NCBI RefSeq assembly: GCF_030929615.1 | Contig: NZ_JAVFVU010000028.1 | Span: forward strand, 1-64,000 | From: Dyadobacter sp. LHD-138 | GTDB taxonomy: Bacteria; Bacteroidota; Bacteroidia; Cytophagales; Spirosomataceae | Reading direction: 5' to 3' | DNA length: 64,000 bases | Part shown: piece after piece, positions 7,554 to 17,438 of the stretch | Layout: the number at the start of each line of letters is the position of its first letter | How positions within the stretch are numbered: position 1 is the first letter of the stretch | Notes under the pieces: model-generated | The model's database searches: none | What the model was told of the DNA's origin: nothing | The model's input: only the letters and a program-made list of their open reading frames with translations | Made by a program: the position numbers and the translations under genes

Positions 7554-7558
7554 CACGC

Positions 7559-10126
7559 CTATTTTTTCATCTTAACCGCTCTTTCCACCATATCCGTCGA
7601 CTGCAAAATCTTGTTTTTCAGAAAGTAGGGATATTCAGGGTTGGCTTTCAAAAACGCCCTGGCAACATCAGCCGATTCTTTATCTGAATGCCCCGCAAAG
7701 GTATTGTGCAGCCAGCGCTGGGGAAAGAAAATATCACCCGTAAGCTGAATTTCCCGCAAAAGGTCCAGGGAGGGACGCAGATATTTCACAGCACTTTTCG
7801 CATGCAGTGGATGATGCAGGTAACTTAATGCTTCCAACACCCAGGCTTCATGCTCACGGTTTTCTTCTTTTTTCAAGGATTCAAAAAAAGCATCTCTTTC
7901 TGCCTGATCGGGACTTAGCGCCGGTATCACAAACTGCAACCTTGCCTTACGGTCCATATTTTTTGTATTACTGAGCTGTTTAGCCAAAATCCCCTTGCCG
8001 TCGGCATTTCCTTTCAGCGCCAGTTCGCAGGCAATCGCTATTTTGTCATCCTCGGATAAAATCAGTTCTTTGACTTTTATCTGGTCGTTCCACAAAAATT
8101 CCAGTTTTCTTAATCCGTTTTCCGTAACCGCGATACTCCTGAATGCTTTGAAATAGGAGTTTTTCATGCCCTTATCCGTTGTATTTTCGAGTAGCGACCA
8201 TAATTCTTTTTCCGCACGCTCCTGATTTTGCTTTCGCTCTTGCTCCGATAGAAAAGTCCACCAGACAGTTTGCAGATTCCCCAGAAAATAATCCGAAATC
8301 AACGCATTATTTTCTTTTGGCAAAATATCCAGCAAGTCATTTAGCAATTGTACGGGCGCTTCGCCGTCACCACGGAGAAATCCTTCCCAGATATTCACCA
8401 GCACGGCACCTCTGAACACAGGGTCAGACAGCAAAGTGTCTCCTGTCTTGTTATAATGCACAAAAAAATGATCTTCCGAAACCGAATCCATTTTAAAATA
8501 TCCATAACCTTCTCCGTTGAAATTCGGGAAAATCATGGCAGGAAAATCAGGTTTTCTAACCAATTGCGACAAATCAGTCAGGTTGATTTTCACAGTTCCC
8601 TGGGCAAATTTTTCTTTCCAGTAAACAACAGTCGGCTGCTCCCAGATCCTTTTTGAAACAGAATCCTTTTTCTGACGGATCCCGATTTCGTCCTTTTCTC
8701 CAATCAACTCGTATTCGGGCATCCCAGGCGTTTTAACCCAGACTTTACTCCAACCGGCGATATCCAAAGGCGTTCTTTTATCAATAATACCAATCAGATC
8801 ATCCCAGCGGGCGTTACCAAAGGAATAAGTTTTCAGATATTCGCGTAAACTTTCCCGCATCATATTTTCACCAATTTTCTTTTCCAGCTGACGCATGACA
8901 ATCGGCGCTTTCAGATAAATAATCCCGCCATACAAAGTACCTGCGTTTTTAAGATTATCCAGTTTTTGAAGAATAGGATTGGTGCCCACCGTCCTGTCGA
9001 CCTCATAGGCTCCGGGATAATGGGCGAGTAAAAACCGGAGTTTATGATTGATCTCCGGAAATGCCGGATGCACAATTTTGGCAGCCATAAAATTGGCAAA
9101 TACCTCTTTTAACCAGACATCGTTAAACCAGTCCATCGTCACCAGATCCCCAAACCACATATGCGCGGACTCGTGGGCAATCACACTCGCCCGGGCCAGC
9201 TGCTTGTTTACGGGTGCATTTTCATCCAGAAAAAGTGCCGACTCATTGTAAAAAATCGAGCCCGGATGTTCCATACCTCCGTATTGAAAAGAGGGAATCA
9301 GTACAAAATCAAATTTGCCGAACGGATATTTTATCGCGGTATAATCTTCAAGCCAGGTTACCGATTTTGCATGTAAATTGAAAACTTCATCCCGGTTGCG
9401 GACCACCTTGGCACTATCCGTTTCCCGGTAATACATCGTCATCTCCCTTTCACCTATTGTCTTGGTGCTCTTGAAAAATTTTCCAGCGGCAAAAGCAAAC
9501 AGATAAGAACTGATTGCTTTCGTTTTCTCAAAATGGTAAATACTTGTATCTCCCGAAGTGGTCTTCTCTTTCAAACTTCCATTGGAAACGGCCTCCCAGG
9601 CAAGCGGAGTTTTCAAGGTCAGATCATAGGAAGCTTTCAGGTTCGGCTGGTCGAAAAGCGGAAAGCAGGTCGATGCGCGGTCCGGAACGAAGAGCGTGTA
9701 AAGATATTCTTCATTACGGTTCAGTGATAAATCCCCGGCAATAAACCTTATCCGGATTTCATTTTTACCCTTGACAAGCTGATCAGGTTTGACGACAATA
9801 TGTTCATTGACAAACTCATAAGCGATCTCCTTACTACCTGAACTCACAGAAATGATGTGATCTTTACCGGCATTAAAATCAATCACAAGCGCAGAATCCA
9901 GCGACTTCAAGTCAAAAGTGATGGTCTGCTTGCCAAGTATTTTCTCACTTTTCTGAGCAGGAATAGCGAGTTCTACCGCATACTGGATGTTAGTAATGTT
10001 TTTTTTCCGATACTCGTTGAGCGCAAAGGACACACCCTTTTCCGGAGGATTATCTTTTGGATTCTTACAACTAAAATTGATCAGCAAAACGCTGATTAAA
10101 AATAAGGTCAGATGTCGGGTTGGCAT
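7559..10126 (-). CDS. M1 family metalloaminopeptidase, lipoprotein
   Basis: An 855-residue gluzincin aminopeptidase. It has the exopeptidase motif GGMEH (about residues 283-287) in place of the usual GAMEN, zinc motif HESAH (318-322), and third ligand Glu341 after 18 residues. A lipoprotein-type signal (hydrophobic run ending LINFSCKN) anchors it to the membrane, so it probably trims peptides in the periplasm. The start at 10126 gives a clean signal peptide, while an 18-codon extension upstream does not. A long helical C-terminal region follows the catalytic domain, as in aminopeptidase N. The AraC gene follows almost directly, which looks like convenience packing and not a functional operon. 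Confidence 0.9.
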   Translation of the reverse strand: MPTRHLTLFLISVLLINFSCKNPKDNPPEKGVSFALNEYRKKNITNIQYAVELAIPAQKSEKILGKQTITFDLKSLDSALVIDFNAGKDHIISVSSGSKEIAYEFVNEHIVVKPDQLVKGKNEIRIRFIAGDLSLNRNEEYLYTLFVPDRASTCFPLFDQPNLKASYDLTLKTPLAWEAVSNGSLKEKTTSGDTSIYHFEKTKAISSYLFAFAAGKFFKSTKTIGEREMTMYYRETDSAKVVRNRDEVFNLHAKSVTWLEDYTAIKYPFGKFDFVLIPSFQYGGMEHPGSIFYNESALFLDENAPVNKQLARASVIAHESAHMWFGDLVTMDWFNDVWLKEVFANFMAAKIVHPAFPEINHKLRFLLAHYPGAYEVDRTVGTNPILQKLDNLKNAGTLYGGIIYLKAPIVMRQLEKKIGENMMRESLREYLKTYSFGNARWDDLIGIIDKRTPLDIAGWSKVWVKTPGMPEYELIGEKDEIGIRQKKDSVSKRIWEQPTVVYWKEKFAQGTVKINLTDLSQLVRKPDFPAMIFPNFNGEGYGYFKMDSVSEDHFFVHYNKTGDTLLSDPVFRGAVLVNIWEGFLRGDGEAPVQLLNDLLDILPKENNALISDYFLGNLQTVWWTFLSEQERKQNQERAEKELWSLLENTTDKGMKNSYFKAFRSIAVTENGLRKLEFLWNDQIKVKELILSEDDKIAIACELALKGNADGKGILAKQLSNTKNMDRKARLQFVIPALSPDQAERDAFFESLKKEENREHEAWVLEALSYLHHPLHAKSAVKYLRPSLDLLREIQLTGDIFFPQRWLHNTFAGHSDKESADVARAFLKANPEYPYFLKNKILQSTDMVERAVKMKK

Positions 10127-10203
10127 TAAATGATAACTTTTAAAAATCCTGATATACTTTTTTACAATGAATAAAGGCAATGTCTTTCACGATTCATGAT
10201 CGT

Positions 10204-11157
10204 TTATTTTTCCTTTAACAATATCAATTGTGTCCTTTGTTTATTCTTCAACCCCGGATTATCGTCGGTTATCAGCAGCACTTCACGTTTTCCTTCTTCA
10301 CCGGGCCACCAAGCCATACCTTCCAGATTATCAACCTCCAACGGAAAACTGTCGTTAAAATCAAAAGCCGGTATGGCATCTTTTTTCAAATGCTGGCCTT
10401 CAACGGTCACCTGCCATAATTTCGCCTTGATTTTATCGGTTACCTTTTGGTCAAAACATCTTTCCAGCACCAGCATCTGATCTTCACCCAGCGACAAAAT
10501 CTCTGAAATACCGCCTCTTTTTTCGGTTGAACTATGCGGACAACCGCTCCGGTCAATAAGATAGGTATAAACCCCGGTTTCAGTATAACCCGAATTAACC
10601 CGCTCGAATTTCCGGAAATGGATCGTATCGTACCCCACCTCTGTTTCATCAGCCCAACCGGCTTCGGGCGCTACCCAAACGGATCCGTTTTCCGTAACCG
10701 CGATCGCCTCAATCCCCTTATTATCAGTCGGCAAAGGCAATGGATCGATCAGGTAAGTCGGAGGGAATGAATCTGAATAACTGACATAAGTCGTTGTATC
10801 ACAAGTTTCTTTATTGGGTTTGTATTCGTTTTCCACGGCAAAAAGGAAGGTTTCTGACCGGGGATCGTACCTTATCGCCTCAAACCAATAACCCGTCTTT
10901 TTAGAAATGGCGGCAGCCTGTCTTTTTTCGAAATCATGAATGGTTTTTATGCTGTCAAAAATAAAATAATTGCCTCTGTCGCTGGCGAGATGCCACTGGC
11001 TTTTGGACGGTATGTATTCAATGCCCGAAATCCCATGAAGGATACCCTCTGGCTTTTTGGGCAGCAGCGTATAATCTGACAAAGTAAATTTCAGTGTTTG
11101 CGCATTCGAAAAATGACAAAAAAACAGTGTAATTGTTAAAAAGATGAAGTTTCTCAT
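10204..11157 (-). CDS. Esterase-like activity of phytase family protein
   Basis: A 317-residue secreted protein with signal peptide MRNFIFLTITLFFCHFSNAQ. The body carries the phytase-like propeller motifs: GISGIEYIPSKSQWHLASDRG near residues 42-62, NKGIEAIAVTENGSVWVAPEAG near 147-168, and DNLEGMAWWPGEEGKREVLLITDDN near the C-terminus. Those Asp/Glu-rich loops would hold calcium. Activity on phosphate esters is suggested by the family name only. The ATG at 11157 is chosen because an upstream extension adds nothing recognisable. The M1 peptidase gene follows on the same strand after 77 bp. Confidence 0.82.
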   Translation of the reverse strand: MRNFIFLTITLFFCHFSNAQTLKFTLSDYTLLPKKPEGILHGISGIEYIPSKSQWHLASDRGNYFIFDSIKTIHDFEKRQAAAISKKTGYWFEAIRYDPRSETFLFAVENEYKPNKETCDTTTYVSYSDSFPPTYLIDPLPLPTDNKGIEAIAVTENGSVWVAPEAGWADETEVGYDTIHFRKFERVNSGYTETGVYTYLIDRSGCPHSSTEKRGGISEILSLGEDQMLVLERCFDQKVTDKIKAKLWQVTVEGQHLKKDAIPAFDFNDSFPLEVDNLEGMAWWPGEEGKREVLLITDDNPGLKNKQRTQLILLKEK

Positions 11158-11359
11158 TCCTGATAAACACGTTTGTTGAGGAGTTGGCAAAAATAGCACA
11201 GATACCGCAGATATCACCGCATTCAATTTTGATCTTTATGACCGGTGTTGATTGATCGTTTCCGACACAATTTTCAATTAGCACGACAAAATACAGCTTA
11301 CAATCCACAAAATCGCCTAAATTGCGTGTTATGACAACTATTTTATCTACCTGTAAACC

Positions 11360-13723
11360 ATGAAACACCTTTTCCAGGCGGCAGTATTCCTTTTATTCTT
11401 TACAATTTCATCAGCAAAAGCCCAGAAATTAGGCACACTTACCGTCGAAAAAATCATGCGGGATCCCAAGACGTGGATGGGAACCGCCCCGACGGACATC
11501 AACTGGTCCGACGACTCAAAAACCATTTATTTTAAATGGAATCCTGATAAAAACCTTGGCGATTCCCTTTATAGCTATTCGCTTGCAGACAAAAAAACCG
11601 CAAAAGTTTCGCAGTCCGACCGAAAAAGACTCCCTGCGAATGACGGCCTATACAACCGTTCGCATACACTGAGAGTTTATGAAAAAGACGGTGATATATT
11701 CTTAATCGGTTATCAGAATTTCACCGTCCGACAACTTACGAAAACCGTGGAACGTGAGTCAGCACCCATATTCAGCGGCGACGAACAGAGTATTATCTTT
11801 CAGCGCGAAAACAATATTTTCAGTATTTCACTGGCTACCGGCTTGCTCACCCAGCATACTGATTTTAAATCGGGTACAAAAAAAGCGGATACCAAACCCG
11901 GAGTTCAGGAAAAATTCCTACAAGATGACCAACTCGCTATGTTTCAGATCTTAAAGGAGCGAAAAGAAAAGCGGGATGGTGGTAAAAAAATAAACGAGGC
12001 TGAAAAACCGAAATATCCAAAAGAAATATATTTGGGCGAAAAACGGGTACAAAACCAAAAACTTAGTCCTGATAACCGTTTTGTTACTTATCAACTCGTT
12101 CAGTCCGATAAGTCCGCGAAAACCGCAAATGTCCCGAATTATGTAACAGAATCGGGTTTTACAGAGGAAATTGTCACCCGTACCAAAGTCGGCGCTCCGG
12201 GAAGCGCGTATGAATTTTGGGTTTACGACATAAAAAAAGACACGACCAGAAAACTAAGTGTTAAAAATATCGTAGGCATCAACGATAAGCCGGATTATCT
12301 GAAAGATTATCCAAAACAAGATACCGCCCGGAAAAACAAGGAACGTGCCGTGATTATCCATGGACCGTTCTGGTCGGAGAGCGGCCAGCATGCAGTGATC
12401 GTTGTAAGATCAATGGATAACAAAGACCGGTGGATTATGGCGCTTAACCCGGATTCACTATCGCTCCGTTTGCTCGACCGCCAACGTGACGAAGCCTGGA
12501 TCGGCGGTCCCGGAATGGGCGGCTATGCCATGAGCGCCGGAGAAATCGGCTGGATTGATGACCAGACGATTTACTACCAAAGTGAAGCGACCGGCTATGC
12601 GCATTTGTATACAACAAATGTAACGACCGGCAAAAAAACGCCATTAACCTCCGGTAAATTTGAGGTCCAGAAAGTGCAGTTATCGAAAGACAAAAAGAGT
12701 TTTTATCTGACCACCAATGAGGTTCATCCCGGAGAACAGCATTTTTACCGCATGTCTGTTACAGGCGGCGAGCGCGTGCGATTGACCAAAGCCAGCGGCG
12801 CACATGAGGTCGTACTCTCACCTGACGAGAGTAAACTGGCCGTAAGATATTCCAACAGCAATACGCCCTGGGAGCTCTTTTTGATGGATAATAACGGGTC
12901 GTCCACACCTGAACAAATTACCAAATCGATAACCGACGAATTCAGGTCATATCCCTGGCGGGAAGCAAAAGTCGTAACATTCAAAGCCACCGATGGAGCC
13001 GACGTCTATGCCCGTGTTTATGAGCCGAAAAAGTCCAATGGCAAAGCCGTTATTTTTGTTCATGGTGCCGGGTACCTTCAGAATGCACACAAATGGTGGA
13101 GCAATTACTCCCGTGAATATATGTTCCACAACCTACTGACTGACAAAGGGTATACTGTGCTGGACATGGACTACCGTGCAAGTGCCGGTTATGGCCGCGA
13201 CTGGCGGACGGGCATTTACCGTTTTATGGGCGGAAAAGATCTGACAGACAATGTGGATGGTGCAAAATGGCTGGTCAAAAAATATGGTATTGACGCAAAA
13301 AAAATAGGTATTTATGGCGGTTCTTATGGCGGTTTCATTACGTTGATGGGATTGTTTACAACACCTGATGTCTTCAAGGCTGGTGCTGCGTTACGCCCTG
13401 TGACGGACTGGGCGGCCTATAATCATCCTTACACGGCCAACATTTTGAATGAACCACAGGAAGACAGCCTGGCTTACCGCAAAAGTTCTCCGATTTATCA
13501 CGCTGCCGGATTGAAAAATAATTTGCTTATTTGCCATGGAATGGTCGATGTGAATGTTCATTACCAGGATGTTGTCCGTTTATCACAGCGTCTGATCGAA
13601 TTAGGTAAAAACAACTGGGAACTGGCTTCTTATCCAATGGAAGATCACGGTTTTGTAGAAGCCTCTTCCTGGACCGACGAATACAAGAGAATTTTGAAAT
13701 TGTTTGAAGAAAAGCTGAAATGA
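11360..13723 (+). CDS. S9 family peptidase (prolyl oligopeptidase / DPP IV-like)
   Basis: A 787-residue serine peptidase with signal peptide (MKHLFQAAVFLLFFTISSAKAQ), a beta-propeller over about residues 40-500, and a C-terminal alpha/beta hydrolase domain. The catalytic triad is visible: Ser655 in GGSYGGF, Asp730 in MVDVNVHYQD, His763 in MEDHGF. An unusual charged insert rich in Lys/Glu/Asp stands near residues 180-230 within the propeller. The enzyme would release dipeptides, often after proline, from periplasmic peptides. It lies opposite the phytase-like gene with a shared promoter region of about 200 bp. A G-rich element follows its stop. Confidence 0.9.
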   Translation: MKHLFQAAVFLLFFTISSAKAQKLGTLTVEKIMRDPKTWMGTAPTDINWSDDSKTIYFKWNPDKNLGDSLYSYSLADKKTAKVSQSDRKRLPANDGLYNRSHTLRVYEKDGDIFLIGYQNFTVRQLTKTVERESAPIFSGDEQSIIFQRENNIFSISLATGLLTQHTDFKSGTKKADTKPGVQEKFLQDDQLAMFQILKERKEKRDGGKKINEAEKPKYPKEIYLGEKRVQNQKLSPDNRFVTYQLVQSDKSAKTANVPNYVTESGFTEEIVTRTKVGAPGSAYEFWVYDIKKDTTRKLSVKNIVGINDKPDYLKDYPKQDTARKNKERAVIIHGPFWSESGQHAVIVVRSMDNKDRWIMALNPDSLSLRLLDRQRDEAWIGGPGMGGYAMSAGEIGWIDDQTIYYQSEATGYAHLYTTNVTTGKKTPLTSGKFEVQKVQLSKDKKSFYLTTNEVHPGEQHFYRMSVTGGERVRLTKASGAHEVVLSPDESKLAVRYSNSNTPWELFLMDNNGSSTPEQITKSITDEFRSYPWREAKVVTFKATDGADVYARVYEPKKSNGKAVIFVHGAGYLQNAHKWWSNYSREYMFHNLLTDKGYTVLDMDYRASAGYGRDWRTGIYRFMGGKDLTDNVDGAKWLVKKYGIDAKKIGIYGGSYGGFITLMGLFTTPDVFKAGAALRPVTDWAAYNHPYTANILNEPQEDSLAYRKSSPIYHAAGLKNNLLICHGMVDVNVHYQDVVRLSQRLIELGKNNWELASYPMEDHGFVEASSWTDEYKRILKLFEEKLK

Positions 13724-13728
13724 GTGGA

Positions 13729-13787
13729 GGGTTTGGGCATAGGGGTTTGGGCAAAGGACAGCTCGCGCCCCCCTGTGCCCAAGCCCC
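13729..13787 (+). repeat. G-quadruplex motif with long GC hairpin
   Basis: Just after the S9 peptidase stop come four G-runs (13729-13731, 13735-13737, 13742-13745, 13749-13751) with loops of 3, 4 and 3 bases, a canonical G4 pattern on the coding strand. The last two runs also pair with a C-rich segment: GGGGTTTGGGCA (13742-13753) with TGCCCAAGCCCC (13776-13787), broken by one G-U pair. The two folds compete. The layout resembles the element at 3992-4030. Confidence 0.55.
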
Positions 13788-13807
13788 ACATTCCAACCCC
13801 ATCCCCC

Positions 13808-14563
13808 ATGGAAACCAACCGAGAATTAAGGCTTGCCGTATTGATTGATGCTGATAATGTCCCTTATGCAAACATAAAGGGCATGCTGGAAGAAATTGCC
13901 AAATACGGCACACCGACCTTTAAGCGTATTTATGGCGACTGGACCAAACCAACACTGTCGGGCTGGAAAACCGTTCTGCTTGAAAACGCGATCACGCCAA
14001 TCCAGCAGTATAGCTACACTACCGGTAAAAACTCCTCCGATTCCGCACTGATTATTGATGCCATGGATATCCTTTACACGGGTCGCGTGGACGGATTTTG
14101 CATCGTTTCCAGCGACAGCGACTTCACCCGATTGGCAACCAGACTTCGGGAAGCAGGAATGCTTGTTTTTGGCATCGGCGAAAAAAAGACACCGGCGCCT
14201 TTCATCGCAGCCTGTAACAAATTCATTTATATCGAGATCCTGAAAAAGGAAATCAAAGTGGAAGCTGCGGTGTTGGAAACTTCAAAGTTGGCGGCACCAG
14301 TGAAGGAAGAAATAGCGCCGGTTGCGAAAATCGACAGGGGGTTGATCAAATTAATTTCAGAAAGCATCAACGACATTGCGGATGAAGACGGATGGATTTT
14401 CCTCGGTGTCCTGGGAAATATGATCCTGAAAAAACGACCCGATTTCGACCCTAGAAATTACGGACATAAAAAATTACTCGACCTGATCCGCTCCATCAAG
14501 GTTTTGGATGTTGAAGAAAGGCATTCCGGCAAGACTTCGCATTTTTATGTCAAGACGAAGTAG
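13808..14563 (+). CDS. NYN domain protein with C-terminal OST-HTH/LOTUS domain
   Basis: A 251-residue protein with an N-terminal NYN/LabA-like (DUF88) PIN-fold nuclease domain over about residues 8-145. The acidic active-site residues are present: LIDADN at the start, a central SDSALIIDAMD motif and SSDSDF. A linker with an Ala/Val/Glu-rich stretch leads to a C-terminal winged-helix OST-HTH/LOTUS domain (about 175-250) that probably binds RNA. The family is thought to cut RNA; the target is unknown. The start at 13808 avoids a GC-rich intergenic repeat that is open in frame upstream. Confidence 0.86.
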   Translation: METNRELRLAVLIDADNVPYANIKGMLEEIAKYGTPTFKRIYGDWTKPTLSGWKTVLLENAITPIQQYSYTTGKNSSDSALIIDAMDILYTGRVDGFCIVSSDSDFTRLATRLREAGMLVFGIGEKKTPAPFIAACNKFIYIEILKKEIKVEAAVLETSKLAAPVKEEIAPVAKIDRGLIKLISESINDIADEDGWIFLGVLGNMILKKRPDFDPRNYGHKKLLDLIRSIKVLDVEERHSGKTSHFYVKTK

Positions 14564-14724
14564 CGAATGAAATCACTAAGATATCATCACAATTCCTATT
14601 GGTATCTATTTTCCTTCCAGCCGGATTATTTGCAAATACCAAATCCACATTTGAGTAATTCAAAAAACATTCTGACTTATGCTAGCAAACAGAGTCATTT
14701 CCTTTCCAATCAAAATACTTTAAG

Positions 14725-15513
14725 ATGAACAAACATATTAAAATGAGTAAGCTGGGCCGTACATTTTCTATGGCCATGATCGGTTTCGGGTTGTTAACTT
14801 CTGCACACGCACAGGTTGGCGTCGGAACGAAACCGGTGAAAGGTGCCGAAGTATTTTTGGACGGCTCGCGAAAAATGCTGGACGAAAAATGGACGTATTG
14901 GAAAGGCCCAAGATTGAAAGCAGAACTGCCGATCAAATGGACGGTTGTCAATGATCCCGCAGGCTCCGGCACGGTTATCAATTGTTTTGACCCGGCCGCA
15001 GCCGGCGGCTTGTACGGATCGGCAGATATTGTTACTAAAAAAGAATTCCGCGATTTTAGAGCACACGTTGAGTTTTACATCACCAAAGAAGGTGGCAACA
15101 GCGGTGTTTATCTGCAAAACCGTTACGAAATCCAGGTTCTCGACGGTGACACCACTTCACACGGAATGGCCGCGGTGATCAACGAAACCAAGTCGCCCTA
15201 TTACGCCTACAACGGCATAGGCAAGTGGAATTCCTATGACATTCTTTTCCGCGCTGCACGTTTTAAAGATGGAAAACTGATTGAAAAACCACTAGTAACG
15301 CTATATTTCAATGGCAAAAAAGTACATACCAATCATGCGATCAGCCAGGTTTGGGGCGGGCCTAATTCCGGGATTGACGGAGGAAATAATGGTGGAAAAG
15401 GAATAACCGACGTACCGGGCGGTTTGAAATTACAATCCGAAGGACACAATGTTTATTACCGCAATGTTTGGATCAAACCGGAGGACCTGAAAAAACCGTC
15501 GACCGATTTCTAA
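14725..15513 (+). CDS. DUF1080 family secreted protein (3-keto-disaccharide hydrolase-like)
   Basis: A 262-residue protein with a signal peptide (hydrophobic stretch ending LLTSAHAQ) and a jelly-roll concanavalin-like fold. DUF1080 features include the opening LDGSRKMLDEKWTYW, the DIVTKKEFRDFRAHVEF segment, the SGVYLQNRYEIQVLD strand (about residues 127-141) and the final LQSEGHNVYYRNVWI strand. Members hydrolyse 3-keto-glycosides or bind carbohydrate in Bacteroidota. The gene stands alone between the NYN gene and a thioesterase, with an inverted repeat after it. Confidence 0.85.
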   Translation: MNKHIKMSKLGRTFSMAMIGFGLLTSAHAQVGVGTKPVKGAEVFLDGSRKMLDEKWTYWKGPRLKAELPIKWTVVNDPAGSGTVINCFDPAAAGGLYGSADIVTKKEFRDFRAHVEFYITKEGGNSGVYLQNRYEIQVLDGDTTSHGMAAVINETKSPYYAYNGIGKWNSYDILFRAARFKDGKLIEKPLVTLYFNGKKVHTNHAISQVWGGPNSGIDGGNNGGKGITDVPGGLKLQSEGHNVYYRNVWIKPEDLKKPSTDF

Positions 15514-15527
15514 AATCAGTTTTTTAT

Positions 15528-15564
15528 GTGAAATACGGACTATACTTTTAACTTCGTATTTCAC
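15528..15564. terminator. Inverted repeat after DUF1080 gene
   Basis: Perfect 10-bp arms, GTGAAATACG (15528-15537) and CGTATTTCAC (15555-15564), sit 15 bp after the DUF1080 stop. A T-run precedes the left arm instead of following the right one, so it may act on either strand or as an operator for the thioesterase gene. Confidence 0.45.
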
Positions 15565-15617
15565 ACCATTTAATTGCAAAATGGCTATGAGGGTTGTATT
15601 TGACTTCACAAAATGCT

Positions 15618-16058
15618 ATGCTTAACCTAGAAGAAGAAAAATCAAAGTTCGTTTTTACGATGAAAGTCGATATTCGATGGAGTGATATGGACGAACTTCG
15701 CCATGTAAATAACGCGGTATATCTGACCTACTTCGAACAGGCGCGGGTTTACTATTTCCAGGAAGCGTGCGAATGGAACTGGAAGGAAATCGGTGTGATA
15801 CTGGCCAGCGCTCATGTAGATTATCTGCGCCCGGTTGCGTTCCCCAACCCGACTTACATTTATTTGCGCACCAGTAAAATAGGCACCAAAAGCTTTGAAA
15901 TGAGCTATCTGGTCACAAGCATTGTCAATGGTGTTGAAAAACTGACAACTACCGGGTATACCACCATGGTTTTGTATGATTATGCAACCAGCAAAAGTGT
16001 CGTGATACCTGACTTTTTACGCGATAGAATTAAAACCTACGAAACGGTCGAAATATAA
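15618..16058 (+). CDS. Acyl-CoA thioesterase (hotdog fold)
   Basis: A 146-residue 4-hydroxybenzoyl-CoA-thioesterase-type hotdog protein. The motif RWSDMDELRHVNNAVYLTYFEQAR holds the usual catalytic Asp region and the start of the long hot-dog helix, followed by VILASAHVDYLRPV. It would hydrolyse small acyl-CoA esters in the cytoplasm. The ATG at 15618 is the first plausible start; the ATG at 15660, just before the conserved domain, is a possible alternative. A stem (GGTTGTA/TACAACC) follows the stop. Confidence 0.83.
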   Translation: MLNLEEEKSKFVFTMKVDIRWSDMDELRHVNNAVYLTYFEQARVYYFQEACEWNWKEIGVILASAHVDYLRPVAFPNPTYIYLRTSKIGTKSFEMSYLVTSIVNGVEKLTTTGYTTMVLYDYATSKSVVIPDFLRDRIKTYETVEI

Positions 16059-16094
16059 GGAAACTGTTCTCCCAAGAACTTCTTTAAAACAAAA

Positions 16095-16136
16095 GGTTGT
16101 ACCAAAAGCAGGATAAACGCCGCTTCCGATACAACC
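16095..16136. terminator. Stem between convergent thioesterase and dehydrogenase genes
   Basis: Seven-base arms GGTTGTA (16095-16101) and TACAACC (16130-16136) lie between two convergent genes, the expected place for a shared terminator. The stem is short and no clear T-run follows. Confidence 0.4.
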
Positions 16137-16154
16137 CCTATACAGGCGAACTGC

Positions 16155-17438
16155 CTATTTTTTCTTGTAATCAATTTTAAAAATTGTCCCGTTCAGGTCA
16201 TCGGTAACGTACAAGGCACCATCAGGTCCTTGCGCCAATCCGCAGGGACGGTGTTCAATCGGTCCGGTTGGTTTCACCAGATCGGTTCCCGCAAAATTAT
16301 CAGCAAAAATCTCCCATTTCCCCGCCTTGCCATTCACGAAAGGCACGAAAGCCACCATGTATCCTTTGTGCAGCTCCGCCGACTGGCCGTGAAATGCGAT
16401 AAATGCGCCGTTCTTATATCTTGCCGGAAACATATTGCCCGTGTAAAACATCAATGCGTTAGGGCCTAAATGTGCAGGAAAGGCCGCCGCCGGAGTTAAT
16501 GCTTTTTCACCGCCCGTTTTTTTCCCGTCACCACCGTATTCCGGTGCCAGCATTTTCTTTTTCTGGATGTGGTCATAGTAAATATATGGCCAGCCCGCAT
16601 CGTCTCCGCCTTTTAACTGGTAAAGCGTTTCTGCCGGAAGCTCCGCGCTTTGTTTCGGCGTGTAGTATTGCGGGTAAAAATCATCGAATTTGCCTCTTCC
16701 ATGCTGCGTAGCAAACAGGCTGTTCGTTTTCAGATCCCAGTCAATTCCGACCGAATTTTTAAGACCGGTGCTATAAAGCTTTCCATCTGCAAAAGTCTGA
16801 TTTAATTTGTCAGCCTTAAACTGCCAGATACCACCGGCCGAATCCAGAATCGCGCAGGGCGACATCCCTTTTCCGCTTCCTGCTTCTCTGCAGTTATCGC
16901 TGTACGAGCCAACAGTCACATACAAGTTCCCCGCTTTGTCCAGCGTGATAGGCTTGGCGTTGTCCCTGCCCTTGTCTACCAGCCCGTCGATAATTTTCTC
17001 CGGATTTTCAGGATCAATGATCTGCTCCTTCTCATTTAGTTTATAGCGGTAAACACCGGTATTGGACGAAGAATACAAATAACCGTTTTTGATATAAATT
17101 CCTGTTCCCGGATAATTTCCGAACATTTTCTTTTCATCAATAACACCATCGTTATTGGCATCTCGTAAAATGTAAATCCCCTTACCGTCTTTCAGTTTCG
17201 ACAACTTTACATAAATATCCCCATTTTTTCCAACGGCAATATGGCGCGTCGGGCCAAGGTCTGTTGCTAATATACTGGCTGAAAATCCCGGAGGAAGTTT
17301 AATTTTCTTGTCTGTTTCATTTACAACAATCTTGTCACCGCTTTTTACCGGGCCATCATTTTTTTTGAAAGCCAATAACCCGCTCATTCCCACCAGGGCA
17401 GTAAAAATTGTTGCGTTTTTTAAAAATGTTCTTTGCAT
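16155..17438 (-). CDS. PQQ-dependent sugar dehydrogenase / sorbosone dehydrogenase-like protein
   Basis: A 427-residue secreted six-bladed beta-propeller. An N-terminal hydrophobic stretch (ATIFTALVGMSGLLAF) acts as signal or anchor. Propeller features include LPPGFSASILATDLGPTRH, LDKAGNLYVTVGSYSDNC, the FATQHGRGKFDDFYP segment and the end motif RPCGLAQGPDGALYVTDD, all typical of the glucose/sorbosone dehydrogenase family. PQQ use is inferred from the family and not from defined residues here. Two Cys near SYSDNCREAGSGKGMSPC may form a disulphide. The ATG at 17438 is preferred to an upstream TTG. Confidence 0.8.
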   Translation of the reverse strand: MQRTFLKNATIFTALVGMSGLLAFKKNDGPVKSGDKIVVNETDKKIKLPPGFSASILATDLGPTRHIAVGKNGDIYVKLSKLKDGKGIYILRDANNDGVIDEKKMFGNYPGTGIYIKNGYLYSSSNTGVYRYKLNEKEQIIDPENPEKIIDGLVDKGRDNAKPITLDKAGNLYVTVGSYSDNCREAGSGKGMSPCAILDSAGGIWQFKADKLNQTFADGKLYSTGLKNSVGIDWDLKTNSLFATQHGRGKFDDFYPQYYTPKQSAELPAETLYQLKGGDDAGWPYIYYDHIQKKKMLAPEYGGDGKKTGGEKALTPAAAFPAHLGPNALMFYTGNMFPARYKNGAFIAFHGQSAELHKGYMVAFVPFVNGKAGKWEIFADNFAGTDLVKPTGPIEHRPCGLAQGPDGALYVTDDLNGTIFKIDYKKK

